64,000 bases of DNA from Anaerozeibacter quisquiliarum. Its GTDB lineage: Bacteria; Bacillota; Clostridia; Christensenellales; Aristaeellaceae. Every line of letters begins with the position of its first letter. Position 1 is the stretch's first letter. Shown here one piece after another: positions 1 through 7,256 of this stretch. A model generated the notes under the pieces. The model was not told where the DNA came from. It saw nothing but the letters and a program-made list of their open reading frames with translations, and did no database searches. The position numbers and the translations under genes are program-made. The stretch lies in NCBI GenBank assembly GCA_051162045.1, contig JBISDI010000007.1; one strand, given 5' to 3'.

Positions 1-159
1 CATGATCTGCTCCGCCTTCCCCATCACCTTGTCCGTCGCGCCCGCCACGGCCTTCACTACCTGCCTGCGCGTGCGCTGGTCCATCATCGAAGCCACCGCC
101 CACGCCGACACGCCCGCCAGCGCGCCCCACGCAATGCCCTTGATCCATCCGTCACCCAT
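1..159 (-). CDS. Hypothetical small protein with N-terminal hydrophobic segment (partial)
   Basis: The first 53 codons are present and the gene runs off the left edge. It starts with ATG and overlaps the end of the PRC-barrel gene by 8 bases, so the two are probably translated together. Residues 5-25 are hydrophobic, rich in Trp, Ala and Gly, and look like one membrane segment. A basic and then mixed-charge stretch with helix-forming residues follows. This layout resembles YtxH-like or similar short membrane-anchored proteins of Bacillota, but no diagnostic motif is visible, so I give no function. The coupling suggests a shared role with the upstream PRC-barrel protein. Confidence 0.6.
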   Translation of the reverse strand, partial: MGDGWIKGIAWGALAGVSAWAVASMMDQRTRRQVVKAVAGATDKVMGKAEQIM

Positions 160-595
160 GATCCGTCCCTCCTTCCGATTCGATCAGCACGTCGCCGCTC
201 GCAAGATTTACCGCGTACCGAGTGACCCATTGCCGGCCCGTGAACAGGTCGTCGAAGTAGCCCCGGGACAGCTCGAGCGCCTTTACTTCCAGCGTCTCCT
301 CGTCCAGCAGAGCGCCGGTCACCGCGCCCACGCGGCAGCCGTCGCTCGTGCGGGCGCGCCGCAAGGCGTTGTCCTTGGGCCGCGCGCGCTTGCCGAAGTC
401 GTCCACCAGCACCGAGACCTCGCCCAACAACCGGACCGCATGCCTGCCGATGCGGCGCGTGCCCGAGAAGCCGCCGTCCACGTACAGTGCGTTCATCCGC
501 GCGAGCGCCTCGTCCAGTTCCACGTTCGTCACATGGCCGATCGGCTCGCCGTTCATCAACACCGGCCGGCCGATCAGCGCCTTCATGTTCCTCAA
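152..595 (-). CDS. PRC-barrel domain protein
   Basis: A protein of about 147 residues. Its N-terminal half has the PRC-barrel pattern: ALIGRPVLMNGEPIGHV, then strands including YVDGGF and a valine-rich strand. The second half may be a second, diverged barrel repeat. PRC-barrel proteins are small beta-barrel adaptors; in sporulating Bacillota they include YlmC/YmxH-type proteins, but the exact role is unknown. I chose the TTG start at 593-595 because GGAGG lies 7 bases upstream. The ATG at 584-586 is the alternative and would be 16 bases from that GGAGG. The stop overlaps the next gene by 8 bases. Its upstream leader carries the long hairpin element at 636-797. Confidence 0.7.
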   Translation of the reverse strand: MRNMKALIGRPVLMNGEPIGHVTNVELDEALARMNALYVDGGFSGTRRIGRHAVRLLGEVSVLVDDFGKRARPKDNALRRARTSDGCRVGAVTGALLDEETLEVKALELSRGYFDDLFTGRQWVTRYAVNLASGDVLIESEGGTDHG

Positions 596-635
596 AAAAT
601 CGCCTCCACGCACATGGCCGGACAATGGGTCCTGA

Positions 636-797
636 GTGGTCTGACAGCCACGGTAGCCGCGGTATCTTGCGGATCTTTTTCCGTCCGGCCGCGTCGCCTT
701 CCGCTTGACGTAGCGCTGCTACGCCTGCGCTCCAGTTCCTTGCCGGACGAAAAAATTCCTCGCAATCTCCCGCACCTCCTGTGATCGTCAGACCACT
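636..797 (-). repeat. Long-hairpin dispersed element, copy A
   Basis: About 162 bases with imperfect terminal inverted repeats of roughly 54 bases. Both ends begin GTGGTCTGAC, followed by matching blocks that finish in TTTTT(C)CGTCCGGC. Around the centre is a small hairpin, CGTAGCGCTGCTACG, in plus-strand reading. Copies at 7017-7243 and about 58553-58722 share the core and part of the arms. It sits just upstream of the PRC-barrel gene, in the orientation that would place it in that gene's 5' leader. Confidence 0.75.
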
Positions 798-869
798 ATT
801 ATTGTGCGCCGTGGACGGCGAAGCTATGGTGGTAATAATTCTTGCCGCTGAGCGATCAACCAATTTTTG

Positions 870-1772
870 TCATGTCCGGAGCCGGTTCAGCCAGTCCAGA
901 AACCTCGGTTCGGGTTCAGCTTGAAAGGTCATGTGTTCGCCGGTCGTGGGGTGCAGGAACCCCAGCCGGCAGGCGTGCAGCAGCTGCCCCCCTTGGACCG
1001 GATGAGGCGATTTCTTCGGCCCGTACACCGCATCGCCCAGCACCGGGTGGCCGATCGACGCCATGTGCACCCGGATTTGATGGGTGCGCCCGGTCTTGAG
1101 CCGCGCCTCGATCAGGCAGGCCCCGCGCAACCGTTCGAGCACGGTCCAGTCGGTGATCGCCTCGCGCCCGCCTGACACGACCGCCATTTTCTTGCGATCC
1201 GACGGGTGCCGGCCGATCGGCGCGTCTACCCGGCCGGTTTCCTCGCGCGGGTTGCCGATCAGGATCGCGCGGTAGGCGCGCTCGAGCGAATGGGCCCTGA
1301 TCTGCTCGGACAGAATCACATGGCTGCGGTCGTTCTTGGCCACGAGCAGCAGGCCCGACGTATCCTTATCGATCCGGTGCACGATGCCGGGCCGGATCTC
1401 GCCGCCGATGCCCGACAGCCCCTCGAGGTGGTAGAGCAGCGCGTTGACCAGCGTGCCGTCCCAGTTGCCGGCGGCCGGATGCACCACCATGCCGCTGGGC
1501 TTGTCGATCACCGCCAGGTCGCCGTCCTGATAGACCACCTTGAGCGGCAGCGGCTGCGCCTCGGCGCGTGCCGGCGTCGCCTCGGGCGCCTCGAAGGCCA
1601 CCTTCATGCCGGACCGCAGCATCAGCCCGGACTTTGCCGGAGGCCGGCCGTCCACCGTGCACGCCCCGGCCTTAATCAGCGCCGCCGCGCGCGAACGGGT
1701 CACGCCGGTGTTTTCCGAAAGGTATACGTCCAAGCGCATGCCCGCGCATGCCTCGTCCACGTTCCAGATCAC
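870..1772 (-). CDS. rluD: RluA/RluD-family pseudouridine synthase
   Basis: A 300-residue pseudouridine synthase that converts specific uridines in structured RNA, typically 23S rRNA for RluD or YlyB. It has an N-terminal S4-type RNA-binding region (residues about 10-70, with LDVYLSENTGVTRSRAAALI), then the synthase domain with the catalytic motif HRIDKDTSGLLL, whose Asp is the nucleophile, and the later GRTHQIRVH motif. The GTG start at 1770-1772 overlaps the lspA stop as GTGA. The lspA-rluD pair is the usual Bacillota order (lspA-ylyB). Family assignment is secure; the exact target uridines cannot be read from sequence. Confidence 0.95.
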   Translation of the reverse strand: MIWNVDEACAGMRLDVYLSENTGVTRSRAAALIKAGACTVDGRPPAKSGLMLRSGMKVAFEAPEATPARAEAQPLPLKVVYQDGDLAVIDKPSGMVVHPAAGNWDGTLVNALLYHLEGLSGIGGEIRPGIVHRIDKDTSGLLLVAKNDRSHVILSEQIRAHSLERAYRAILIGNPREETGRVDAPIGRHPSDRKKMAVVSGGREAITDWTVLERLRGACLIEARLKTGRTHQIRVHMASIGHPVLGDAVYGPKKSPHPVQGGQLLHACRLGFLHPTTGEHMTFQAEPEPRFLDWLNRLRT

Positions 1773-2230
1773 GCCGCACGCCCCTTCTTGTCGCCGATCA
1801 GCATGCCCGACGCCGCCAGCACCGTGCCCGCGCTGACCAGCACGTCGGCCAGGTTGAACACCGCGAAGCGCATGAAGGTCAGCTCGATGAAGTCGATCAC
1901 GTAGCCGTAGACGAGCCGGTCGATCAGGTTGCCGAGCCCGCCGGTCGCCACGAGCAGCAGGCCCCAGCGCGTTAGCCGGTTCAAACCCTTGGCCCGAAAT
2001 AGCAGCGTCAGCACCACGGCGATCATCACGCCGTTGACCAGCGCCAGCGCCCAATTGTTGCCTGAGAGCATCGAAAACGCCGCGCCGGTGTTGCGCGCGT
2101 AGGTGAAGCGGAACAGCCCCGGCAGCGCGTCCGTCGTACCGATCGGCTGTAAAATGCGTTCGGCCCACAGCTTGGTGAGCCGATCGACCAACAGCATTAT
2201 CGCAGGCCCTATCCACCAGTTTTTCTCCAT
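1769..2230 (-). CDS. lspA: Lipoprotein signal peptidase II
   Basis: A 153-residue integral membrane aspartyl protease that removes the signal peptide from diacylglyceryl-prolipoproteins after Lgt has modified the lipobox cysteine. Four hydrophobic segments are visible. The family motifs are present: ARNTGAAF near residue 45, GGLGNLIDRL near 97-106, and the two catalytic Asp residues at about 113 (VIDF) and 129 (FNLADV). It overlaps rluD by four bases. Its partner Lgt is encoded at 7257-8048. Length is normal for the family. Confidence 0.97.
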   Translation of the reverse strand: MEKNWWIGPAIMLLVDRLTKLWAERILQPIGTTDALPGLFRFTYARNTGAAFSMLSGNNWALALVNGVMIAVVLTLLFRAKGLNRLTRWGLLLVATGGLGNLIDRLVYGYVIDFIELTFMRFAVFNLADVLVSAGTVLAASGMLIGDKKGRAA

Positions 2231-2249
2231 GAATCGCTCCTTATGTGAA

Positions 2250-2522
2250 TTATGACCGGCTCTTGACCACCTTCACGACCTCGGCGAGAAAGTCGCCGAT
2301 CAGCGGGATGTTGTGGGTGACCACGCGCTGCAGAATCACCACCAGCACCGCGCCCAGCAGCGTGAACCCGACCGCCATACCCAGCCCGTGCATCACGCCC
2401 GCGAAAAAATTGACGGTGAAAAACCGGCGCTTGTCATTTACGTAGCGCAGATAGTCCGTCAGCCGCATCCGCTCAAACCGCCCGGCGATCTGCTCCAGCC
2501 GGTCGATCATCTCTTCTTTCAA
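2250..2522 (-). CDS. DUF5665-like small membrane protein
   Basis: A small protein of about 90 residues. A charged N-terminal part (residues 1-35, with RFERMRLTDYLRYVND) is followed by a long hydrophobic stretch with a Gly-rich turn (FFAGVMHGLGMAVGFTLLGAV), most likely two closely packed membrane helices, and a short C-terminal segment ending PLIGDFLAEVVKVVKSRS. This matches DUF5665 proteins of Clostridia, whose function is unknown. I chose the TTG start at 2520-2522 because GGAGG lies 9 bases upstream. It is followed by lspA-rluD on the same strand after a 19-base gap. Confidence 0.75.
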   Translation of the reverse strand: MKEEMIDRLEQIAGRFERMRLTDYLRYVNDKRRFFTVNFFAGVMHGLGMAVGFTLLGAVLVVILQRVVTHNIPLIGDFLAEVVKVVKSRS

Positions 2523-2595
2523 ATGGGGCCGCCTCCAGCAAAGGTCTCCCCCATATTGTGCCACGCGGTCGTCCTTCCATTCAGCGGAACGACCA

Positions 2596-2621
2596 AAACC
2601 CTGCCGCGCGCGGCAGGGTTT
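2596..2621 (-). terminator. Rho-independent terminator after divIVA
   Basis: A perfect 26-base palindrome centred on CCGCGCGCGG with AAACCCTGCC arms lies 15 bases beyond the divIVA stop. Read leftward it is followed by GGTTTTGG, so the U-run is short. It separates the division cluster from the DUF5665-lspA-rluD transcript. Confidence 0.65.
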
Positions 2622-2636
2622 GATGAGGTGCAAAAC

Positions 2637-3329
2637 CTATTTGCCGTACAGCAGCTTGAGCTGCTCCTGCAAAAGGCCGATGAACAGCGCCTTGTGCTGC
2701 GTGACCGCCTGCTTGATCGCGTCGAGCTGCGCCTTGTTCTGCTCGGTCTCCTTGCGCAGGTTCTCGCGCACCTCGTCGGCCTCGCGCTGGGCGTCCGCCT
2801 TGAGCGTGTCGGCCTGCCGTTCGGCCTCAGCGACGGTCTGCGTGGCCTGCTGCTCGGCTTCGGCGACCGCCTGCTCGGCCTGCCGCCGGGCTGCGGTCAG
2901 CGACTCCTCCGACTGGCGCTCGGCGTCGGACACCGTCTTGTCGGCGATGCGCTGGGCGGTCATCAGCGCCTCGCGCATCGTGGCCTCCAGGTTTTTAAAG
3001 TAGCCCGAGTCGTTCACCGAGGGTTCGGCGGCCTGCTGAACGGCTTCGGCCTCGGCCTGCGCCTGGCTCAGCGCCTCCGCGCGCGCCTGTGCCGTCTCGG
3101 CGCGCTCATGCGCCTCGCGTCGGCCTTCTTCCGCGCGGGCCTGCGCTGCCTCGGCGCGCGCCTGTGCGTCCTTGGCCTCGTCGGCCTTCCGTACCAACGC
3201 GCGGTTTTCGCGGATCAGCGCCTCCATTTGGTCGGCGATCTCGTCCAGAAACTCATCCACCTCGTCCTCGTGGTAGCCGTGCTTCTGCACCGAGAATTCC
3301 CGATCGCGAATGTCCTTTACGGTGATCAT
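2637..3329 (-). CDS. divIVA: DivIVA domain cell-division protein
   Basis: About 230 residues. DivIVA binds negatively curved membrane at the division septum and cell poles and recruits division or sporulation factors. The N-terminal lipid-binding domain is clear: ITVKDIRDREFSVQKHGYHE then DEVDEFLDEIADQMEALI (residues 1-45). The rest is a long coiled coil rich in Ala, Glu, Gln and Arg, with repeats such as AEAEQQA. I chose the ATG at 3327-3329, which lies 9 bases from GAAGGG, rather than the ATG three codons upstream. It ends the cluster that runs HlyD-like, ylmE-like, sepF, ylmH, divIVA. Confidence 0.93.
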   Translation of the reverse strand: MITVKDIRDREFSVQKHGYHEDEVDEFLDEIADQMEALIRENRALVRKADEAKDAQARAEAAQARAEEGRREAHERAETAQARAEALSQAQAEAEAVQQAAEPSVNDSGYFKNLEATMREALMTAQRIADKTVSDAERQSEESLTAARRQAEQAVAEAEQQATQTVAEAERQADTLKADAQREADEVRENLRKETEQNKAQLDAIKQAVTQHKALFIGLLQEQLKLLYGK

Positions 3330-3445
3330 GCGCACCATCCCTTCAGCGCGGCCAAAAAACCGCGTCACAAATAAAAGGTAGAATAACCCTTATCCATCTT
3401 GTATTCGCCATGCATGCGCAAAATCCTCTGCATATAGATGTAAAT

Positions 3446-4186
3446 TTATCCGCCATATACCATCAGTTGAAGCGCCAGGCGGCCCTTGCGCGTCTCCTCG
3501 GCTTCATGAAGCAGCTTCGCGCGCCCGTAGCCGCGCGCCGAGATCAGGTCGCCCGCCCGAACGCGCGCGTCCGCGCGGACTTCCGGCACGTGGTTGAGCT
3601 TGACGAGCTCTCGCGCGATCAGCCGCTGCGCCTCGGATCGGGACAGGTTGTACGCGCCCGACACCACCGCATCCAGGCGCATCGAGCCGACGGTGATGCG
3701 CTTCACGCACCCATCGGGCTCGGCGAGCGGCCCGGGCCCGTCCACGCGCATAAGTTGCAGCTTGCAGCGCCCGGCCCCGGTCAGGTTGCCCTCCAGATAG
3801 CGCGCCGCGTCCTCGAGCGCGAACAGGTAGGCGGCATCCTTACCCATCGCGATATCGCCCAAACACGCCCGGTCGAGCCCCAGCGCCATCTCGGCCCCCA
3901 GCAGGTCGCGGTGGGCGGCCTCGCCGAAGCGGGCGTCCCAGGCTGCCCGCACGCAGACGACCGGCCAGTCGGCTTCGTCGGGCGCGTCTGCCATGTAGAA
4001 CGCACAGACCGCGCGCTCGGCGTCCGGGTAGCCGCCGTAAAACGCCGCCTGCACCCCGGCCTCGGCCGCGGCGCGGCGCGCGTGCGCGCGCTCCGCAGGA
4101 TCCAGAAAACGCGAAAAGCGCGCGTCGCCTCGTTTGAACGCACCGCGCGCCAAATCGGAAAGGTGCTTGAACAGCACGTCGTCCAT
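3446..4186 (-). CDS. ylmH: YlmH-type RNA-binding S4 protein
   Basis: About 246 residues, close to the usual length of YlmH, a cytoplasmic RNA-binding protein encoded in the division cluster of Bacillota and implicated in ribosome rescue or quality control. The N-terminal part has the family's FLDPAERAHAR region and the YGGYPDAERAVCAFY segment. The C-terminal S4 domain is visible from about residue 175 (ITVGSMRLDAVVSGAYNLSR, then ARELVKLNHVP and RAGDLISARGYGR). It starts six bases after the sepF stop, so it is probably coupled to it. YggT/YlmG, often found between sepF and ylmH, is absent here. Confidence 0.92.
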   Translation of the reverse strand: MDDVLFKHLSDLARGAFKRGDARFSRFLDPAERAHARRAAAEAGVQAAFYGGYPDAERAVCAFYMADAPDEADWPVVCVRAAWDARFGEAAHRDLLGAEMALGLDRACLGDIAMGKDAAYLFALEDAARYLEGNLTGAGRCKLQLMRVDGPGPLAEPDGCVKRITVGSMRLDAVVSGAYNLSRSEAQRLIARELVKLNHVPEVRADARVRAGDLISARGYGRAKLLHEAEETRKGRLALQLMVYGG

Positions 4187-4191
4187 CTGCT

Positions 4192-4932
4192 TTAATACCG
4201 CCGCCCGTCGTCGTTGGTGCTGGCCACCATCACATTGTTGGGCGCGATCAGGTAGGTCTTCTCCGAGGCTTTGCGCAGCGTGGCCCCCAGCGCGAACGCC
4301 GCGCCGCACAGCGTGTCGATGCTGCGCTGCACCGAGCGCTCGTCCATGTCCTCGAGGTTTAAGAGCACCGATTTGCCGTCCAGCAGATCGTTGATTACCT
4401 CGCGGCACTCCTCGAGGCTGCGCAGGTAGTAGATGACGGTCTGATGGCCCGCCGGCGGCTGCGGCCGAAGGGGCACCACATTGCCGCCGCGCCCCTCTGC
4501 GCCGCCGCGCGGTTCGCGCTCGGCCCTGGGCGGGCGCTGTTGCGCGCGCTCGAACTCGTCCTCCAGCGGGTCGCGGGGCCGCGGTTCGGGCCGGTAGGGC
4601 GGCTGACGGTCGCGCGAAAACGCCGCGCCGTAGTCGCCGCGCGGCGTACCGCTTCCGCTTCGGTAATCGGAGCCGTAGCGGGGCGGCGGAGCGCTGCTGT
4701 AGGCATCGCGCCGCTGGCGCGCGTCGTAGTCGGGCCGGGCGGGCGAGGCGTAGCGCCCGCCCGCGCGGTCGTCGTAGTCGCGCGCGCGGGACGGCGGCTG
4801 CGGCGCGCGCCGACCCTGCGGCGCGCCATAGGTCTGTCCGCCCATGGGCCTCCTGCCTTGGTCGAACTCGTCCTCCTGCTCGTCGTCCACCAGCCCGATG
4901 AATTCCAGAATTTTATTGAATCGACCCGCCAT
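4192..4932 (-). CDS. sepF: SepF cell-division protein with long disordered linker
   Basis: 246 residues, longer than the roughly 150 of typical SepF. SepF anchors FtsZ to the membrane and helps shape the septum. Residues 1-20 form the amphipathic membrane-binding helix (FNKILEFIGLVDDEQEDE). Residues about 25-150 are a low-complexity linker rich in Arg, Pro, Tyr, Asp and Gly. Residues about 150-235 are the globular FtsZ-binding domain (RSLEECREVINDLLDGKSVL, then LNLEDMDE). The linker is the unusual part: it is long and strongly charged, with many RxYD-like steps. The start is fixed by the conserved MAGRFNKI N-terminus. The gap to the upstream YggS-type gene is two bases. Confidence 0.93.
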   Translation of the reverse strand: MAGRFNKILEFIGLVDDEQEDEFDQGRRPMGGQTYGAPQGRRAPQPPSRARDYDDRAGGRYASPARPDYDARQRRDAYSSAPPPRYGSDYRSGSGTPRGDYGAAFSRDRQPPYRPEPRPRDPLEDEFERAQQRPPRAEREPRGGAEGRGGNVVPLRPQPPAGHQTVIYYLRSLEECREVINDLLDGKSVLLNLEDMDERSVQRSIDTLCGAAFALGATLRKASEKTYLIAPNNVMVASTNDDGRRY

Positions 4933-4934
4933 GT

Positions 4935-5630
4935 CTACGCCTCCCGAATTGACCGGCTGCCAAAGATCGCACTGCCCAAACGAACCAATGTCGCGCCTTC
5001 TTCGGCGGCAACCACGTAGTCCCCCGACATGCCCATCGACAGCGTATCCATATTGACTTTGGCGATGGCCTCGCCCTGCAAGCGCTCAAACCATGCGCGC
5101 ATCCGCCGGAAGTAGGGGCGCACCTGCTCGGCGTCGCCCGCGATCGGCGCGACGGCCATCAGCCCCTCGATCGCAATCCCCTTAAGGCGCGCCGCCTTCC
5201 GCACAAAGGCAAGCAACTCATCCTCGGGAATGCCGCCCTTTTGCGCTTCGCGCCCAATGTTGACCTGAACCAGGCAGGGCATCGCGCGACCGCGCGCCTG
5301 ACAGCGCCGGTCGAGCTCCTGCGCCAGCGCCATGCGGTCGAGCGACTGCACCCTTGATACACAATCCACGATGTATTTTACTTTATTCGTCTGCAATTGT
5401 CCAATCAATTCGACCGTAAAACCTCGATTTAACGCGGGTAATTTCTGCAAAAGCTCCTGCACCCGGTTCTCGCCGATGCGCGCCACGCCCGCTGCGTAGA
5501 CCAGATTGACGACCTCCGGCGGCATGGTCTTGGTCACGGCGAGCAGCTCGGGCGCGCCGTAGCGCGCCGACGCCTCGCCAAGCCGCGAGCGGCACCGTGC
5601 GACATTCGCCGCGATCTGCGACTCGTTCAT
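4935..5630 (-). CDS. YggS/YlmE-family PLP homeostasis protein
   Basis: About 231 residues. This family (YggS, YlmE, PROSC) binds pyridoxal 5'-phosphate without known catalysis and keeps free PLP and amino-acid pools in balance. The PLP lysine lies in LLAVTKTMP near residue 33. GENRVQEL, LIGQLQTNKVKYI and SMGMSGDYVVAAEEGAT fit the family. The usual His before IGxLQxNK is replaced (ELIGQLQ). I chose the ATG at 5628-5630 because AGGTGA ends five bases upstream. A GTG three codons earlier lies directly after the HlyD-like stop. Confidence 0.93.
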   Translation of the reverse strand: MNESQIAANVARCRSRLGEASARYGAPELLAVTKTMPPEVVNLVYAAGVARIGENRVQELLQKLPALNRGFTVELIGQLQTNKVKYIVDCVSRVQSLDRMALAQELDRRCQARGRAMPCLVQVNIGREAQKGGIPEDELLAFVRKAARLKGIAIEGLMAVAPIAGDAEQVRPYFRRMRAWFERLQGEAIAKVNMDTLSMGMSGDYVVAAEEGATLVRLGSAIFGSRSIREA

Positions 5631-5639
5631 CTGTGTCAC

Positions 5640-6821
5640 CTACTTAATCAGCACGCGTTGTCCGACGGAAAGCGTGCCTTCCTTGATCGGCTTGATCAGC
5701 GCGTTGCCGCCGCCGCGCGAGAGCACCTCCACCGGGATGAAGGTGCCGCCGCCCGGCACGTCGCTCAGCCACACGCCCTGCTGCCCGGCCTGCTCGGTCA
5801 GCGCGCGCAGCGGCACGATCAGCCCCGACAGCTGCGCGCCGATCTCGGCCTTGCCCTTGCGCTGGTTGATTAACGGGCCCAACTCGCCCCGGATCTCCAG
5901 TTGCGCCATGACCGCGCCCTCGCTCTTCTGCGCGCGCACCACGGTGCCGGTATAGCTCACGTCGGGGAAGCCGACCATCTGAAACGAGATCGGCTGGCCG
6001 CTGACCGGATTCCAGTCGGGATCGCCCGACAGCAGGATGATGTACCACTTGTCGATCGACACCATGCGAAACACATTGGTGGTCAGCCGCGACTTGGCCG
6101 CGTCCGGCTTGCGCCCATCCAGTACGGCGCGCACGGTGGCAAGGCCGATCTCTGACAGGTTGTCGGCGCGGAGCTGATCCTCGTAGCCGTCGAGGTAGAA
6201 GCTGACCACCCCGGCGCGGGGCGCAACGGCCTTGTTTTGCCACGATTCGATCGCGCCCAAGCGCTTCTTTTCCTCGTCGTAGAGCGGGATCAGCTTCGCA
6301 TCCTGCAGGTTGGTCTTGCGCAGGTACTCTTGGCGCTCGGCCATCGACGCTTCGAGCTGCCGCTCGAGGTTGAGCAGACTGCCGCTCGCTTTTTGGCGCA
6401 CCAGCGTCTTGATCTCAAGGGCGTTCGCCTGCACCTTCTGCTCGAGCCGCTCGAGCCCGGCGTCCTTGATGTTGTCGAGTTTCTTTTCGTGGTAGGCGCG
6501 GATCAGATTGCGCACCGCGTCGAGCTTGACCATTTCCTTTTCAGAATAACCGGCCGAGTACACGTCGCACACCGGGTCGCCCTCGTTCAGGTGCGCGCCC
6601 TCGGCCGCGATGTACACGATGCGGCCCGTGCCCTCGTATCCCTCCACCTGCTCGTCGCGCACGATCACCGCGTCCACGCTGCGCGTATAGTTGGAAAAGC
6701 CCTCGGTGACCATGGCCAGCCCCGCCGGCTTGGGAAACAGCTCGCGCAGCACAAAGTACCCGCCGATCAAAAGCAGGACCAGAAACACATAGAACCTGCC
6801 CGTGACCCTCTTTCTGCGCAT
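5640..6821 (-). CDS. HlyD-like membrane-anchored adaptor protein
   Basis: About 393 residues. One N-terminal membrane segment (FYVFLVLLLIGGYFVL, residues 10-27) follows a basic tail. The extracytoplasmic part has a beta-barrel/lipoyl-like region (YIAAEGAHLNEGDPVCDV), a long helical hairpin (residues about 95-190), a second half-lipoyl segment (KAVAPRAGVVSFYLDG) and beta-rich C-terminal domains. This is the HlyD/membrane-fusion-protein plan. Clostridia often carry such a gene directly upstream of ylmE-sepF, where its role is unknown. I chose the ATG at 6819-6821, seven bases from AAAGGAG, over a TTG two codons upstream. It is first in the transcript from the promoter at 6866-6894. Confidence 0.8.
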   Translation of the reverse strand: MRRKRVTGRFYVFLVLLLIGGYFVLRELFPKPAGLAMVTEGFSNYTRSVDAVIVRDEQVEGYEGTGRIVYIAAEGAHLNEGDPVCDVYSAGYSEKEMVKLDAVRNLIRAYHEKKLDNIKDAGLERLEQKVQANALEIKTLVRQKASGSLLNLERQLEASMAERQEYLRKTNLQDAKLIPLYDEEKKRLGAIESWQNKAVAPRAGVVSFYLDGYEDQLRADNLSEIGLATVRAVLDGRKPDAAKSRLTTNVFRMVSIDKWYIILLSGDPDWNPVSGQPISFQMVGFPDVSYTGTVVRAQKSEGAVMAQLEIRGELGPLINQRKGKAEIGAQLSGLIVPLRALTEQAGQQGVWLSDVPGGGTFIPVEVLSRGGGNALIKPIKEGTLSVGQRVLIK

Positions 6822-6865
6822 TCGCAATCTCCTTTATCGAGGAACATAATTCTTCACATTATGCT

Positions 6866-6894
6866 ATTATACCCGCTCATGCAATCAAGCGCAA
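6866..6894 (-). promoter_or_regulatory. Sigma-A-type promoter of the division cluster
   Basis: Reading leftward: -35 TTGCGC (6889-6894), a 17-base spacer, and a perfect -10 TATAAT (6866-6871). Transcription would start near 6859, about 40 bases before the HlyD-like start codon. Confidence 0.75.
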
Positions 6895-6984
6895 CCCAAA
6901 AAAGCGCACATACCCGCCAGAACAAGGCGCGATACGGGTGTTTTGGTTGCGCGCGGGTAAATTATCGCGCGCGGGCGGTAGCGA

Positions 6985-7013
6985 TTGACAGCGGTGGGGT
7001 AAAATGAGATAAT
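6985..7013 (+). promoter_or_regulatory. Sigma-A-type promoter of lgt-pncB
   Basis: Perfect -35 TTGACA (6985-6990), a 17-base spacer, and -10 GATAAT (7008-7013). Transcription would begin near 7020, which is where the left arm of the hairpin element at 7017-7243 begins. The lgt mRNA should therefore carry that element as its leader. Confidence 0.8.
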
Positions 7014-7016
7014 ATC

Positions 7017-7243
7017 AAGCAGTCTGCGAAACCCAAGTCCGCGATATGACGCAAAGGTCTTTTCGTCCGGCGGGGAGCCTTCGCTGCGGCGTAGCGGCGC
7101 TACGCCGAGGATTTTTCGGGCGCGAGATGGCGGACATGCCGCCCCCGCCGCGCGCGGGATTTCATCAGCGGTTGCCTGGGAGCGGCGCGGCCGGGCGGAA
7201 AAGATCAAGCCGGATCGCGGGGATTGGTTTGCGCAGACTGCTT
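7017..7243 (+). repeat. Long-hairpin dispersed element, copy B (lgt leader)
   Basis: A 227-base imperfect palindrome. The outer arms are about 28 bases (7017-7044 and 7215-7243, sharing AAGCAGTCTGCG and its complement). An inner arm pair follows: GGTCTTTTCGTCCGGC against GGCCGGGCGGAAAAGATC. The centre holds the hairpin GGCGTAGCGGCGCTACGCC. The right half contains about 60 extra bases not matched by copy A. The right arm ends three bases before the lgt ribosome binding site. Confidence 0.8.
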
Positions 7244-7256
7244 CAGGAGGGTTCAC

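Noticed and set aside
84..1904. Long open frames antisense to the PRC-barrel and rluD-lspA genes
   Set aside because: They arise from high G+C codon bias. Their translations are Arg/Ala/His-rich, match no family and lack ribosome binding sites.
7017..7256. T-box or known riboswitch in the lgt leader
   Set aside because: No T-box sequence, specifier stem or known riboswitch core is visible. The palindrome is shared with non-leader copies, so a repeat element explains it better.
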